A model generated the notes under the pieces. The model did no database searches, was not told where the DNA came from, and saw only the letters and a list, made by a program, of their open reading frames with translations. Source: Paracoccaceae bacterium (GTDB taxonomy: Bacteria > Pseudomonadota > Alphaproteobacteria > Rhodobacterales > Rhodobacteraceae). Taken from it: a stretch of DNA of 9,359 nucleotides. Numbering within the stretch: position 1 is the first letter of the stretch; every line of letters begins with the position of its first letter. Shown here one piece after another: positions 1-6,106 of the stretch. The DNA lies in contig NYTF01000084.1 of NCBI GenBank assembly GCA_002683355.1, forward strand, positions 1-9,359, written 5' to 3'. The translations under genes were made by a program, and so were the position numbers.

Positions 1-33
1 TGTACAAATCATTAAGAAAAAGAAAAAATAAAG

Positions 34-62
34 TTCATGTTTGAGAATATTCTCGATATAAT
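34..62 (+). promoter_or_regulatory. Candidate dusA promoter containing a palindrome
   Basis: A perfect -10 hexamer TATAAT lies at 57-62. A weak -35 match (TTCATG, 34-39) sits 17 bases upstream. The spacer contains the perfect 12-bp palindrome GAGAATATTCTC (43-54), which is well placed for a repressor operator. The next gene on the strand is dusA, about 60 bases downstream. The assignment rests only on motif match and spacing, and the poor -35 keeps confidence low. Confidence 0.35.
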
Positions 63-123
63 GGTTCAAATAGACGAGGAATTGTTAAATGTCCGTTACT
101 ATATTTCAGTTTGAAGTACGAAT

Positions 124-1131
124 TTGAAGTATTCCCCAATTGTTTCCGTGGCGCCAATGATGGAGTGGACAGATAGGCATTGTCGCTATCTGCATCGTCT
201 GATTTCAAAAAATACTTTACTTTACACAGAAATGATTACTCCAGCAGCTATTTTGAATGGGGATCAATCGAAAATTTTAAATTTTGATGAAACAGAACAT
301 CCAGTAGCATTACAACTTGGTGGTTCCGAACCAAAATCATTGGCTGCCGCAGTAAAGATTGTCGAGGCCTGGGGTTATGATGAAGTCAATTTAAATATTG
401 GATGTCCATCTGATAGAGTAAGGTCGGGATCATTTGGTGTTATTTTAATGAGATCACCCGGTTTGGTCGCAGATTGTGTAAAGGCGATGCTTGATGCTAG
501 TAAAAATTTAGATATTACAGTTAAATGTCGTATTGGCGTGGATGAGGACAATCCATATTTGGTTCTGCCAGAATTTATTGAAATGTTACAGTTAGCTGGG
601 ATTAATCGGTTAATAATTCATGCGCGGAAAGCATGGTTGAAAGGAATTAGTCCTAAGCAAAATCGGGATTTGCCACCACTCGACTATAACTTAATTTTTA
701 AAATGAAAAAGATTTTTCCAAAAATGCATTTGACACTTAATGGTGGTGTGCAAAACATAACACAAGTCAAAGGTCATTTAGATAATGGCATTGATGGCGT
801 CATGATTGGTCGCTCGGCCTATTATAATCCTGTGCAAGTTTTGCAAAATATTGACGGAGAAATATATCAAAAAGGTATTGTCAAAAATGGATTTGAAGTT
901 GTTGAAGAAATGTTACCTTACATTGAGAAGCATCTCCAAAATGGAGGAAGATTAAACCAAATAACAAGGCATATGTTAGGTATATTTTCTGGTCAGCCTG
1001 GCGCAAAGTTGTGGCGCAGAAACATTTCAGAGCAAGCACACAAAAAAGGCGCTGATTTAAATGTATTGATTAACGCAGTTAATGCTGTTGCTCTGACCAA
1101 TAAAAACAATGATTATTTGTTGGCAATTTAA
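124..1131 (+). CDS. dusA: tRNA-dihydrouridine(20/20a) synthase DusA
   Basis: DusA is an FMN- and NADPH-dependent cytoplasmic enzyme that reduces uridine to dihydrouridine in the tRNA D-loop (U20/U20a in the E. coli family member). Visible landmarks are the N-terminal SVAPMMEWTDRHCRY motif, the TEM strand, and NIGCPSDRV with the catalytic Cys94. FMN contacts follow at TVKCRIG (Lys134), IIHARKAWLKGISPKQNR (His166, Arg168), NGGV (206-209) and IGR (228-230). The length of 335 residues is normal. The start is TTG at 124: an in-frame TGA at 112-114 blocks anything longer, and the first ATG (157) would delete the conserved VAP motif. A weak GAAG (113-116) lies 7 bases upstream. One oddity is that the usual SGRFGACLM after the catalytic Cys reads SGSFGVILM (101-109). 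The DusA subfamily call is firm from the GCPSDRV signature. The exact tRNA position modified here is inferred from the family. Confidence 0.93.
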   Translation: MKYSPIVSVAPMMEWTDRHCRYLHRLISKNTLLYTEMITPAAILNGDQSKILNFDETEHPVALQLGGSEPKSLAAAVKIVEAWGYDEVNLNIGCPSDRVRSGSFGVILMRSPGLVADCVKAMLDASKNLDITVKCRIGVDEDNPYLVLPEFIEMLQLAGINRLIIHARKAWLKGISPKQNRDLPPLDYNLIFKMKKIFPKMHLTLNGGVQNITQVKGHLDNGIDGVMIGRSAYYNPVQVLQNIDGEIYQKGIVKNGFEVVEEMLPYIEKHLQNGGRLNQITRHMLGIFSGQPGAKLWRRNISEQAHKKGADLNVLINAVNAVALTNKNNDYLLAI

Positions 1132-1158
1132 TTTTTTTTCTTGGTTAAGTAGGAAAGA

Positions 1159-1164
1159 TATAAT
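1159..1164 (+). promoter_or_regulatory. Candidate -10 element for the TauE-like gene
   Basis: A perfect TATAAT lies in the 67-base gap between dusA and the exporter ATG, and would place a transcription start near 1171. No convincing -35 is present at 16-18 bases: the T-rich TTTTCT at 1136-1141 is the only option. In DNA this AT-rich such a hexamer can arise by chance. The exporter and the following gene might therefore have their own promoter or be co-transcribed with dusA. Confidence 0.25.
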
Positions 1165-1198
1165 TAAAATATTTTAAGAATGGAAAGACTTGGTCTTC

Positions 1199-2017
1199 AT
1201 GATTATAACTATAGAATTATTGCTGATGCTTCTCATGTTGCTACTCATTGGAGGTTTTGCTGGTGTCATTGCAGGTTTGTTAGGAGTGGGTGGTGGAATT
1301 ATTTTGGTTCCAGCATTCTTCTTCGCGTTTGAGTTCCTAGGGTATGGGTCAGTTTATTTGATGCAAATTTGCTTAGCCACCTCTTTGGCAACTATCGTAA
1401 TAACATCAATTAGATCTGTTCAATTACATAATTCAAAAGGTGCTGTAAATTGGCAGATATTACGTGAGTGGTTTATCGGTATTGGGTTTGGTGCGATAAT
1501 TGGCGTATTTCTTGCGTCTTCTTTAAGCTCAACTATTTTGATGATCATATTTGGTGTTTTGGGATTTGTGGTTGGTTTATATCTCGCTTTTGGAAAGGAT
1601 CATTGGCGATTAGGGCAAGTTATGCCTACCGGTTTAACAAAAAGAATACTTTCTGTGATTTTAGGGTTCATGTCAGTATTAATGGGTATTGGTGGTGGAT
1701 CATTTGGCGTTCCATTAATGACTTTATTTAATATTCCAATTCATCGTGCTATTGCAACAGCGTCTGGTTTTGGTGTTATAATTGCATTGCCATCTGTTGT
1801 TGGATTTTTATTTTTAAATATTCCTTCAGAATTTAAACCACCTTTTACCATTGGGTCTGTCAATTTGATTGCATTTATTGTTGTGATTTTGATGACCTTT
1901 TTGACGACGCCGCTAGGTGTTCGTGCAGCACACGCGATGAATCCAAAACCACTTAAAAGATTATTTGCAATTTTTATTATTATTATGGCCTTAAATATGC
2001 TGAGAAAGGCATTTTGA
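1199..2017 (+). CDS. TauE/SafE (TSUP) family membrane exporter
   Basis: This is an integral inner-membrane protein of the TauE/SafE/TSUP family. Characterised members move sulfite, sulfoacetate or other small organosulfur anions. It has 272 residues, almost entirely hydrophobic segments (about eight), in the two-repeat architecture of the family. The repeat signatures are GVGGGIILVPA (about 29-39) and GIGGGSFGVPLM (about 163-174), each followed by a helix containing T/A-S-x-A (TSLAT, TASGF). I chose ATG 1199 over an in-frame TTG at 1190 because the only SD-like sequence, GGAA (1182-1185), is 4 bases from the TTG but suitably distant from the ATG. A 5-bp hairpin (1185-1197) lies between them. 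The gene follows dusA by 67 bases and is separated by one base from the next gene, an apparent oxygenase. The substrate cannot be told from sequence, so no symbol is given. Confidence 0.88.
   Translation: MIITIELLLMLLMLLLIGGFAGVIAGLLGVGGGIILVPAFFFAFEFLGYGSVYLMQICLATSLATIVITSIRSVQLHNSKGAVNWQILREWFIGIGFGAIIGVFLASSLSSTILMIIFGVLGFVVGLYLAFGKDHWRLGQVMPTGLTKRILSVILGFMSVLMGIGGGSFGVPLMTLFNIPIHRAIATASGFGVIIALPSVVGFLFLNIPSEFKPPFTIGSVNLIAFIVVILMTFLTTPLGVRAAHAMNPKPLKRLFAIFIIIMALNMLRKAF
2004..2009 (+). promoter_or_regulatory. Ribosome binding site supporting the TTG start at 2019
   Basis: GAAAGG lies inside the last codons of the TauE-like gene, 9 bases before TTG 2019. An in-frame TGA at 2001-2003 excludes any more upstream start, and no in-frame ATG follows for more than 200 codons. 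The site therefore supports TTG as the true start and suggests translational coupling to the exporter. Confidence 0.55.
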
Positions 2018-2018
2018 T

Positions 2019-2813
2019 TTGACTCAAAATTACGAAGATAATGGGTGGATCAAATTTAAATACGACGCAAAACTCTATGACTGGTTAAAAATTGTATCTC
2101 GTGAAGTATTCTCTGAAATTCAAAATCACGATAACAGAAATAACTGGCTGCGCTATCAAGGAACATGGTTTGCTGGGGTTAATGTTTTAAAAAATAATAT
2201 TCAAGGTGCTGTTGTTGGTGGGCTTAGATTAGATACGGATTCTTCCAGGTGGGCATTGGAAAAATTCAATGTGCAAGAGATAAAATGGGACAAAGGACAA
2301 GTATCTGTATGCTATCCCGGATATCCAAAGCCAGCGCATAGTGAAAGCTTGGCAGCATTTAAATACCGGCTCAAAAAGGCTGCGGCACATGTTGATGGAT
2401 TGCATCCAATTGGAAAAGAGAAAATTCGTAAGCTAAAGGAGCAGCATGCTTTTATTCTAGGAATCCCTGTAACTTTATCAAGTAAAAAGGCTTCACCTTT
2501 AGTAGTATGGGAAGGAAGTCAGAAAATTGTAAAACATTATTTTAAAAAATCATTGTCAAATGTGGATCCAAATGATTGGGGAAACATTGATTTAACAACT
2601 CTATACCATCAAGCGAGAAGAGAGATCTTTCAATCCTGTAGAAAGGTAGAAATTCATGCAACTCCTGGGGAATCATATATCGTTCATAGAATGGCATTGC
2701 ATGGAGTTGCGCCTTGGGATGGACGAGCAAAAGCAGATAAAGACGGTCGTGTAATTATATATTTCAGGCCTGAAGTCAAATTTAGCAAAATGGGATGGTT
2801 AAATGACCCTTAG
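2019..2813 (+). CDS. Uncharacterised protein, probable Fe(II)/2-oxoglutarate-type oxygenase fold
   Basis: I do not recognise a named gene for this 264-residue soluble protein, which has no signal peptide or membrane segment. The layout resembles phytanoyl-CoA-type 2-oxoglutarate dioxygenases. An H-x-D pair in AAAHVDG (His124, Asp126) is followed by AFILGIPVTL (144-153). SPLVVWEGSQKIV (159-171) parallels the 'GpL.v.PGSH' strand of that family. A distal histidine in HRMALHGVAPW (His228) precedes a candidate 2-oxoglutarate-binding arginine (Arg244 or Arg250 in GRVIIYFRPE). A tryptophan/aromatic-rich N-terminus (NNWLRYQGTWFAGV, 41-54) appears to be specific to this family; I recall similar hypothetical proteins in Rhodobacterales. 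The start is TTG, one base after the exporter stop, with its SD inside the exporter gene. The 3' end overlaps the convergent DUF1289 gene by 4 bases. The reading frame is very probably real; the oxygenase call is an inference from motif order, and the substrate is unknown. Confidence 0.75.
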   Translation: MTQNYEDNGWIKFKYDAKLYDWLKIVSREVFSEIQNHDNRNNWLRYQGTWFAGVNVLKNNIQGAVVGGLRLDTDSSRWALEKFNVQEIKWDKGQVSVCYPGYPKPAHSESLAAFKYRLKKAAAHVDGLHPIGKEKIRKLKEQHAFILGIPVTLSSKKASPLVVWEGSQKIVKHYFKKSLSNVDPNDWGNIDLTTLYHQARREIFQSCRKVEIHATPGESYIVHRMALHGVAPWDGRAKADKDGRVIIYFRPEVKFSKMGWLNDP

Positions 2814-3052
2814 CCATTTATCTGATTTTTTAGATGGCGATTTCTGCCTCCACGCCTTTTAATTATTATACTTTTTCTACTTGGTAATTCGCTAATAATT
2901 AAAAGTCTTTGCTCGGGTGTATATTTGGACCACATTTGTATTTCCTCAGCTGAACGGTGGCAGCCAACACATATTTTTGCCTCAGAATGTAAGACGCAGA
3001 GTTTAATACAGGGGCTATCAATTTCCTCTCGTTTCCAAACGTCGTCGATCAT
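2810..3052 (-). CDS. DUF1289 family four-cysteine protein
   Basis: This is an 80-residue protein with the DUF1289 signature: SPC-IKLC (Cys15, Cys19), then ICVGCHRSAEEIQMWSKYT (Cys28, Cys31), and the following 'EI..W..' helix. The C-x3-C and C-x2-C pairs suggest a structural zinc or similar metal site. The C-terminal tail is strongly basic (KRRGGRNRHLKNQ), which hints at nucleic-acid or ribosome contact. No biochemical function is established for the family to my knowledge. The ATG at 3052 overlaps the ruvX stop as ATGA (3049-3052), so translation is probably coupled to ruvX. The stop overlaps the end of the convergent oxygenase-like gene by 4 bases. The family call is firm and the role is unknown. 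Confidence 0.9.
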   Translation of the reverse strand: MIDDVWKREEIDSPCIKLCVLHSEAKICVGCHRSAEEIQMWSKYTPEQRLLIISELPSRKSIIIKRRGGRNRHLKNQING

Positions 3053-3528
3053 TTTTGTGCCTTAATATTTTGGATTCTATCCAGTGCTCCTTGTAAGATA
3101 TAACCAGCCGCAACATGATCTATGACCTGATTACGACGTTTTCTGGATGTATCAGCCTCCAATAAGACTCTTTCAGCTGCTATAGTTGACAGTCTCTCAT
3201 CCCAAAAAGAAATTAAAATATCTGTTATTTTATCTAGATTTCTAGCGAATGCTCGAGTTGATTGACATCGGGGTCCCTCAGAACCGTCCATATTTATGGG
3301 AAGGCCAAGAATTACTCCTTGAATTTGTCTTTCCTCAATTATTTTCATCAACTCAGCAGCGTCATTCTTAAACTTTGTTCTTCTTATAGTTTTCAGTGGG
3401 CTAGCGACTGATAATAAATTATCACTAACTGCAATGCCAATAGTTTTTTCTCCTAGATCCAAACCGATCAAAGATTTTCCTTTGGAATGTTGTTCGTAGA
3501 ACTCATTTAAATTTTGTATAATGCTCAT
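3049..3528 (-). CDS. ruvX: RuvX/YqgF family RNase H-fold nuclease
   Basis: This is the cytoplasmic YqgF/RuvX nuclease, annotated as a putative Holliday junction resolvase and, in E. coli, linked to 5'-end maturation of pre-16S rRNA. At 159 residues it has the normal length. The motifs appear in order: LIGLDLGEKTIGIAVSD (Asp24), VILGLPINMDGSEGPR (72-87), FWDERLSTIAAERVL (Glu111) and IDHVAAGYILQGALD (Asp137). Together these supply the acidic metal-binding residues of the fold. The ATG at 3528 has a purine-rich AAGAAG just upstream, though only 3 bases separate them. The gene is the first of a two-gene unit with DUF1289, joined by a 4-base ATGA overlap. It lies 120 bases downstream of ccmI, with a candidate promoter in between. 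Confidence 0.94.
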   Translation of the reverse strand: MSIIQNLNEFYEQHSKGKSLIGLDLGEKTIGIAVSDNLLSVASPLKTIRRTKFKNDAAELMKIIEERQIQGVILGLPINMDGSEGPRCQSTRAFARNLDKITDILISFWDERLSTIAAERVLLEADTSRKRRNQVIDHVAAGYILQGALDRIQNIKAQK

Positions 3529-3571
3529 GGACTTCTTACTTTGAATATTAAGTTGCAGCCATCCGTAGCAC

Positions 3572-3601
3572 GTTACATTCGTTATTAAAATATCTAGTCA
3601 A
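3572..3601 (-). promoter_or_regulatory. Candidate ruvX-DUF1289 promoter
   Basis: On the minus strand TTGACT (3596-3601, five of six consensus -35 bases) is followed after 18 bases by TGTAAC (3572-3577, four of six -10 bases). This predicts a start near 3565 and a leader of about 37 bases before the ruvX ATG. The rest of the 120-base ccmI-ruvX gap shows no hairpin terminator and no other recognisable element. ccmI transcripts could therefore also read into ruvX. Confidence 0.4.
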
Positions 3602-3648
3602 TTTGAATAATTTACAGACACAATCTAAAATTTATATTCTAACCTTTA

Positions 3649-4581
3649 TTAGTCATTTCTAAGACCAGCTTTTAATTCTAATGCGCCAAGAGATTTTTTA
3701 ATTTCAGATATCCATGGGTCATATTTGTTGCCAGTTCGTAATAACTCTACCCAAATTTTGTATGCGATATCGGGCCTTTTTGATTGTATCATCAAAAGTC
3801 CGGTAAGATACAAAGCTCTCGCATATTTTTTGTCTAACTTAAGAGCCTTTTTTAGACTCTCTTCTGCTTCTGGTGAAACATAACCATTCGCAGCATTTAT
3901 AAGTAATTGGGCATAGTCGGTATAATCTAAAGCAGTTACACGAGATCCAAGTAAATTAATCAGTTTTTCTTGAATAAGATGTGCTTCGGTGAAACGATTA
4001 AGATCGTTTTCATATTTTACTAATAGGCGGTGACCTGTAATGTCAGAATTATTGCGTTTTACTGTTTCCCTGAGGTTTTGTATTAATTGTAGGTAATCTT
4101 TGTCATAGTTAATTTTTGCTTTATTTCCTTTGTCTGGTGCGATTGTTGATTCCATCACTGCTTGTGATGGGCGGTTTTTGTTAAATTTTTCTATTAGGTC
4201 TAATCTTTCATTTAGAGGAGCATCAGCGGTTCCAAAAAAGCCTAAAGTTGAGTATAATGAGACAGAGCAGATAAGAAGAAATAAAGATAAGGCAATCATC
4301 AATAAATAGTTGCTATTAGTCTTACCATAATTTAATTTTTTTGACGTTTTTGAATCACTTTCTAAAAGCCGTTTTTTTATTTCAATGCGTGAAAGTTCCG
4401 CTTCCGACTGATTTAATATCCCACGCTTAATATCTTTTGATACTTGATCTAGCTGATCACGATAAATGTCCAACTCAATTTTATCAGTAATAATAAAAGA
4501 TGGTTTTTTAAATAGTATTAAAGCACTTACACAGATTGGTATCAGGAAGAATAAAGCTGAGAAAAATAAAAAATCTAACAT
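3649..4581 (-). CDS. ccmI: c-type cytochrome biogenesis protein CcmI
   Basis: CcmI is a membrane-anchored chaperone of the System I (Ccm) pathway. It holds apocytochrome c for haem ligation by CcmFH, with its C-terminal TPR region in the periplasm. The 310-residue protein shows helix TM1 (about 3-25), then the hallmark ELDIYRDQLDQVSKDIKRG stretch (36-54) and 'EAELSRIEIKKRLL', typical of the CcmI N-terminal domain. TM2 (about 91-112) and a tail with at least one TPR-like unit (about 240-290, AEESLKKALKLDKKYARALY) follow. It is on the short side for alphaproteobacterial CcmI, which often has longer TPR tails. The ATG is preceded by AGGG (4588-4591) at a 6-base spacing. No other ccm gene is adjacent: neighbours are ruvX downstream and the divergent sarcosine oxidase operon upstream. 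Confidence 0.88.
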   Translation of the reverse strand: MLDFLFFSALFFLIPICVSALILFKKPSFIITDKIELDIYRDQLDQVSKDIKRGILNQSEAELSRIEIKKRLLESDSKTSKKLNYGKTNSNYLLMIALSLFLLICSVSLYSTLGFFGTADAPLNERLDLIEKFNKNRPSQAVMESTIAPDKGNKAKINYDKDYLQLIQNLRETVKRNNSDITGHRLLVKYENDLNRFTEAHLIQEKLINLLGSRVTALDYTDYAQLLINAANGYVSPEAEESLKKALKLDKKYARALYLTGLLMIQSKRPDIAYKIWVELLRTGNKYDPWISEIKKSLGALELKAGLRND

Positions 4582-4815
4582 TCGTTACCCTATTTGCACC
4601 TCGAAACCAAATTAAGTAGTATCTCTTCAAAAATCAATTATGTCTGTCTATATGTTGAGTTCCAGTAATAATTAAAGTGTTGTTTTGAAAATTGTCGTAA
4701 ATAAGTCGAAACAGGCCGATTTAACTATTGGAATCTTTAGATTAAACAAGCATTTAATTTATCAATCAGATATAAGTTTTATTAAATTTAGTTTTAGTGT
4801 TGAGAAAGAGCGAGT
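4582..4815. promoter_or_regulatory. Divergent ccmI / soxB intergenic region
   Basis: This 234-base AT-rich region must hold the promoters for ccmI (leftward) and soxBDA (rightward). The only clear symmetric element is AATCT-TT-AGATT (4732-4743), about 72 bases before the soxB ATG, a possible operator half-site pair. TTGGAA (4728-4733) and TTTAAT (4753-4758) could form a rightward promoter, but at a 19-base spacing. TATAAG (4771-4776) is another -10-like hexamer without a partner. On the minus strand a CATAAT hexamer could serve ccmI, but its -35 is poor. No riboswitch-like fold was recognised. Confidence 0.4.
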
Positions 4816-6063
4816 ATGAGAAAATATTCAGTCACGGCAATCGTGCGGGAAGCTTATCGATACCATACAGGGTGGGAGAGAGCTTGGCGTTCACCTGAAC
4901 CAAAGGACGAATATGATGCTATAATAATTGGTGCAGGTGGCCATGGCTTGGCGACAGCTTATTATTTAGGGAAAAACTATGGGATTACTAAAGTCGCAAT
5001 AATTGAGAAAGGATGGCTTGGTGGAGGAAATACTGGTCGTAATACAACCATAATCAGGTCAAATTATTTGCAAGATCCATCAGCAGCAATCTACGAAAAA
5101 GCGAGATCTTTGTACGAAAACCTCTCACAGGAATTAAATTATAATGTTATGTTTTCACCTCGTGGTGTGATGATGTTGGCTCAAACAGAGCATGAAATAC
5201 GTGGCTATAGGCGAACAGCCCACGCTAACAATCTGCAAGGTGTGGAAACAGAATTTATTCCACCACATACTGTTAAAAAATTATGCCCGATCATTGAATT
5301 GTCTGGCCCTCGTTTTCCAGTTTTAGGGGCATTGTGGCAACCAAGGGGAGGTACAGCGCGTCATGATGCAGTGGCGTGGGGTTATGCACGAGCTTGTTCT
5401 GATATGGGTATGGATATAATACAACAGTGCGAAGTGACTGGAATAATAAAATCTAACGGTAAAGTTGCTGGTGTGGACACCACAAAGGGAAAAATTAAGA
5501 CGAAAAGTTTAGGATTAGTTGTTGCGGGTAACTCAAGTGTGCTTGCTGATAAGGCTGGGTTTAGGCTTCCTATAGAAAGTGTTGCACTGCAAGCCCTGGT
5601 CTCAGAACCAATTAAACCATGTATGGACGTGGTTGTAATGGCGAATACCGTTCATGGTTACATGAGCCAATCTGACAAAGGTGAGATGGTTATAGGTGGA
5701 GGTACTGACGGGTTTAATAATTATACACAACGCGGTAGTTTTCATCATATTGAAGAAACAGTAAGAGCATTGATTGAAACTTTTCCAATGATTTCCCGGT
5801 TGAAGATGTTACGCCAATGGGGTGGTATTGTTGATGTTACTGGTGACAGGTCACCAATAATATCTAAGACGCCACTTGATGGATGCTTTATTAATTGCGG
5901 CTGGGGTACTGGTGGATTTAAAGCTATTCCTGGCTCTGGTTGGGCAATGGCTGAGACAATGGCGACAGGAATCCCAAGTACATTAGCATCTGCATTTAGT
6001 TTAGATAGATTTAAAGAAGGAAGGTTCATAGATGAAAGTGTGGCTGCTGGTGTGGCTCATTGA
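4816..6063 (+). CDS. soxB: Sarcosine oxidase beta subunit (heterotetrameric)
   Basis: SoxB is the catalytic flavoprotein subunit of cytosolic heterotetrameric sarcosine oxidase. It oxidises sarcosine (N-methylglycine) at non-covalent FAD and passes electrons to a covalent FMN at the alpha/beta interface, where oxygen is reduced to peroxide. The 415-residue protein has the typical N-terminal WRSPEPK, the dinucleotide-binding motif DAIIIGAGGHGLATAYY (34-50), EKGWLGGGNTGRNTTIIRSN (64-83) and WQPRGGTARHDAVAWG (174-189). His183 in the last motif aligns with the FMN-linking histidine of the family. QALVSEP, HGYMSQSDKGEMVIGGG and the C-terminal FNCGWGTGGFKA-like stretch (359-370) complete the DadA/DAO fold. 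The start matches the family N-terminus, with a purine-rich GAGAAAGAG upstream. It is the first gene of the operon; soxD follows after 43 bases. No glyA precedes it, unlike some sox operons. Confidence 0.97.
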   Translation: MRKYSVTAIVREAYRYHTGWERAWRSPEPKDEYDAIIIGAGGHGLATAYYLGKNYGITKVAIIEKGWLGGGNTGRNTTIIRSNYLQDPSAAIYEKARSLYENLSQELNYNVMFSPRGVMMLAQTEHEIRGYRRTAHANNLQGVETEFIPPHTVKKLCPIIELSGPRFPVLGALWQPRGGTARHDAVAWGYARACSDMGMDIIQQCEVTGIIKSNGKVAGVDTTKGKIKTKSLGLVVAGNSSVLADKAGFRLPIESVALQALVSEPIKPCMDVVVMANTVHGYMSQSDKGEMVIGGGTDGFNNYTQRGSFHHIEETVRALIETFPMISRLKMLRQWGGIVDVTGDRSPIISKTPLDGCFINCGWGTGGFKAIPGSGWAMAETMATGIPSTLASAFSLDRFKEGRFIDESVAAGVAH

Positions 6064-6106
6064 TCATTTATTAATTGTAGAATATGAATATTGTAAGGAT
6101 CTTTGA

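Noticed and set aside
1131..1140. T8 run directly after dusA as a rho-independent terminator
   Set aside because: The nearest inverted repeat (AACAA 1105-1109 / TTGTT 1117-1121) is a weak 5-bp, A/T-rich stem that ends 10 bases before the T-run, so it does not make a standard terminator.
1180..1320. Alternative reading from ATG 1180 overlapping the start of the TauE-like gene
   Set aside because: It ends within about 45 codons, has no hydrophobic or known motif, and overlaps the well-supported exporter frame.
1468..1731. 87-codon plus-strand frame inside the exporter gene
   Set aside because: It lies wholly inside the TSUP-family gene in another frame, has a Trp/Cys-rich composition typical of out-of-frame translation, and shows no family motif.
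2542..2730. 62-codon minus-strand frame under the oxygenase-like gene
   Set aside because: It is antisense to a better-supported coding frame, with no SD and no recognisable motif.
5745..6029. 94-codon minus-strand frame under soxB
   Set aside because: It is antisense to a strongly conserved part of soxB and proline-rich, as expected from the complement of glycine-rich codons.
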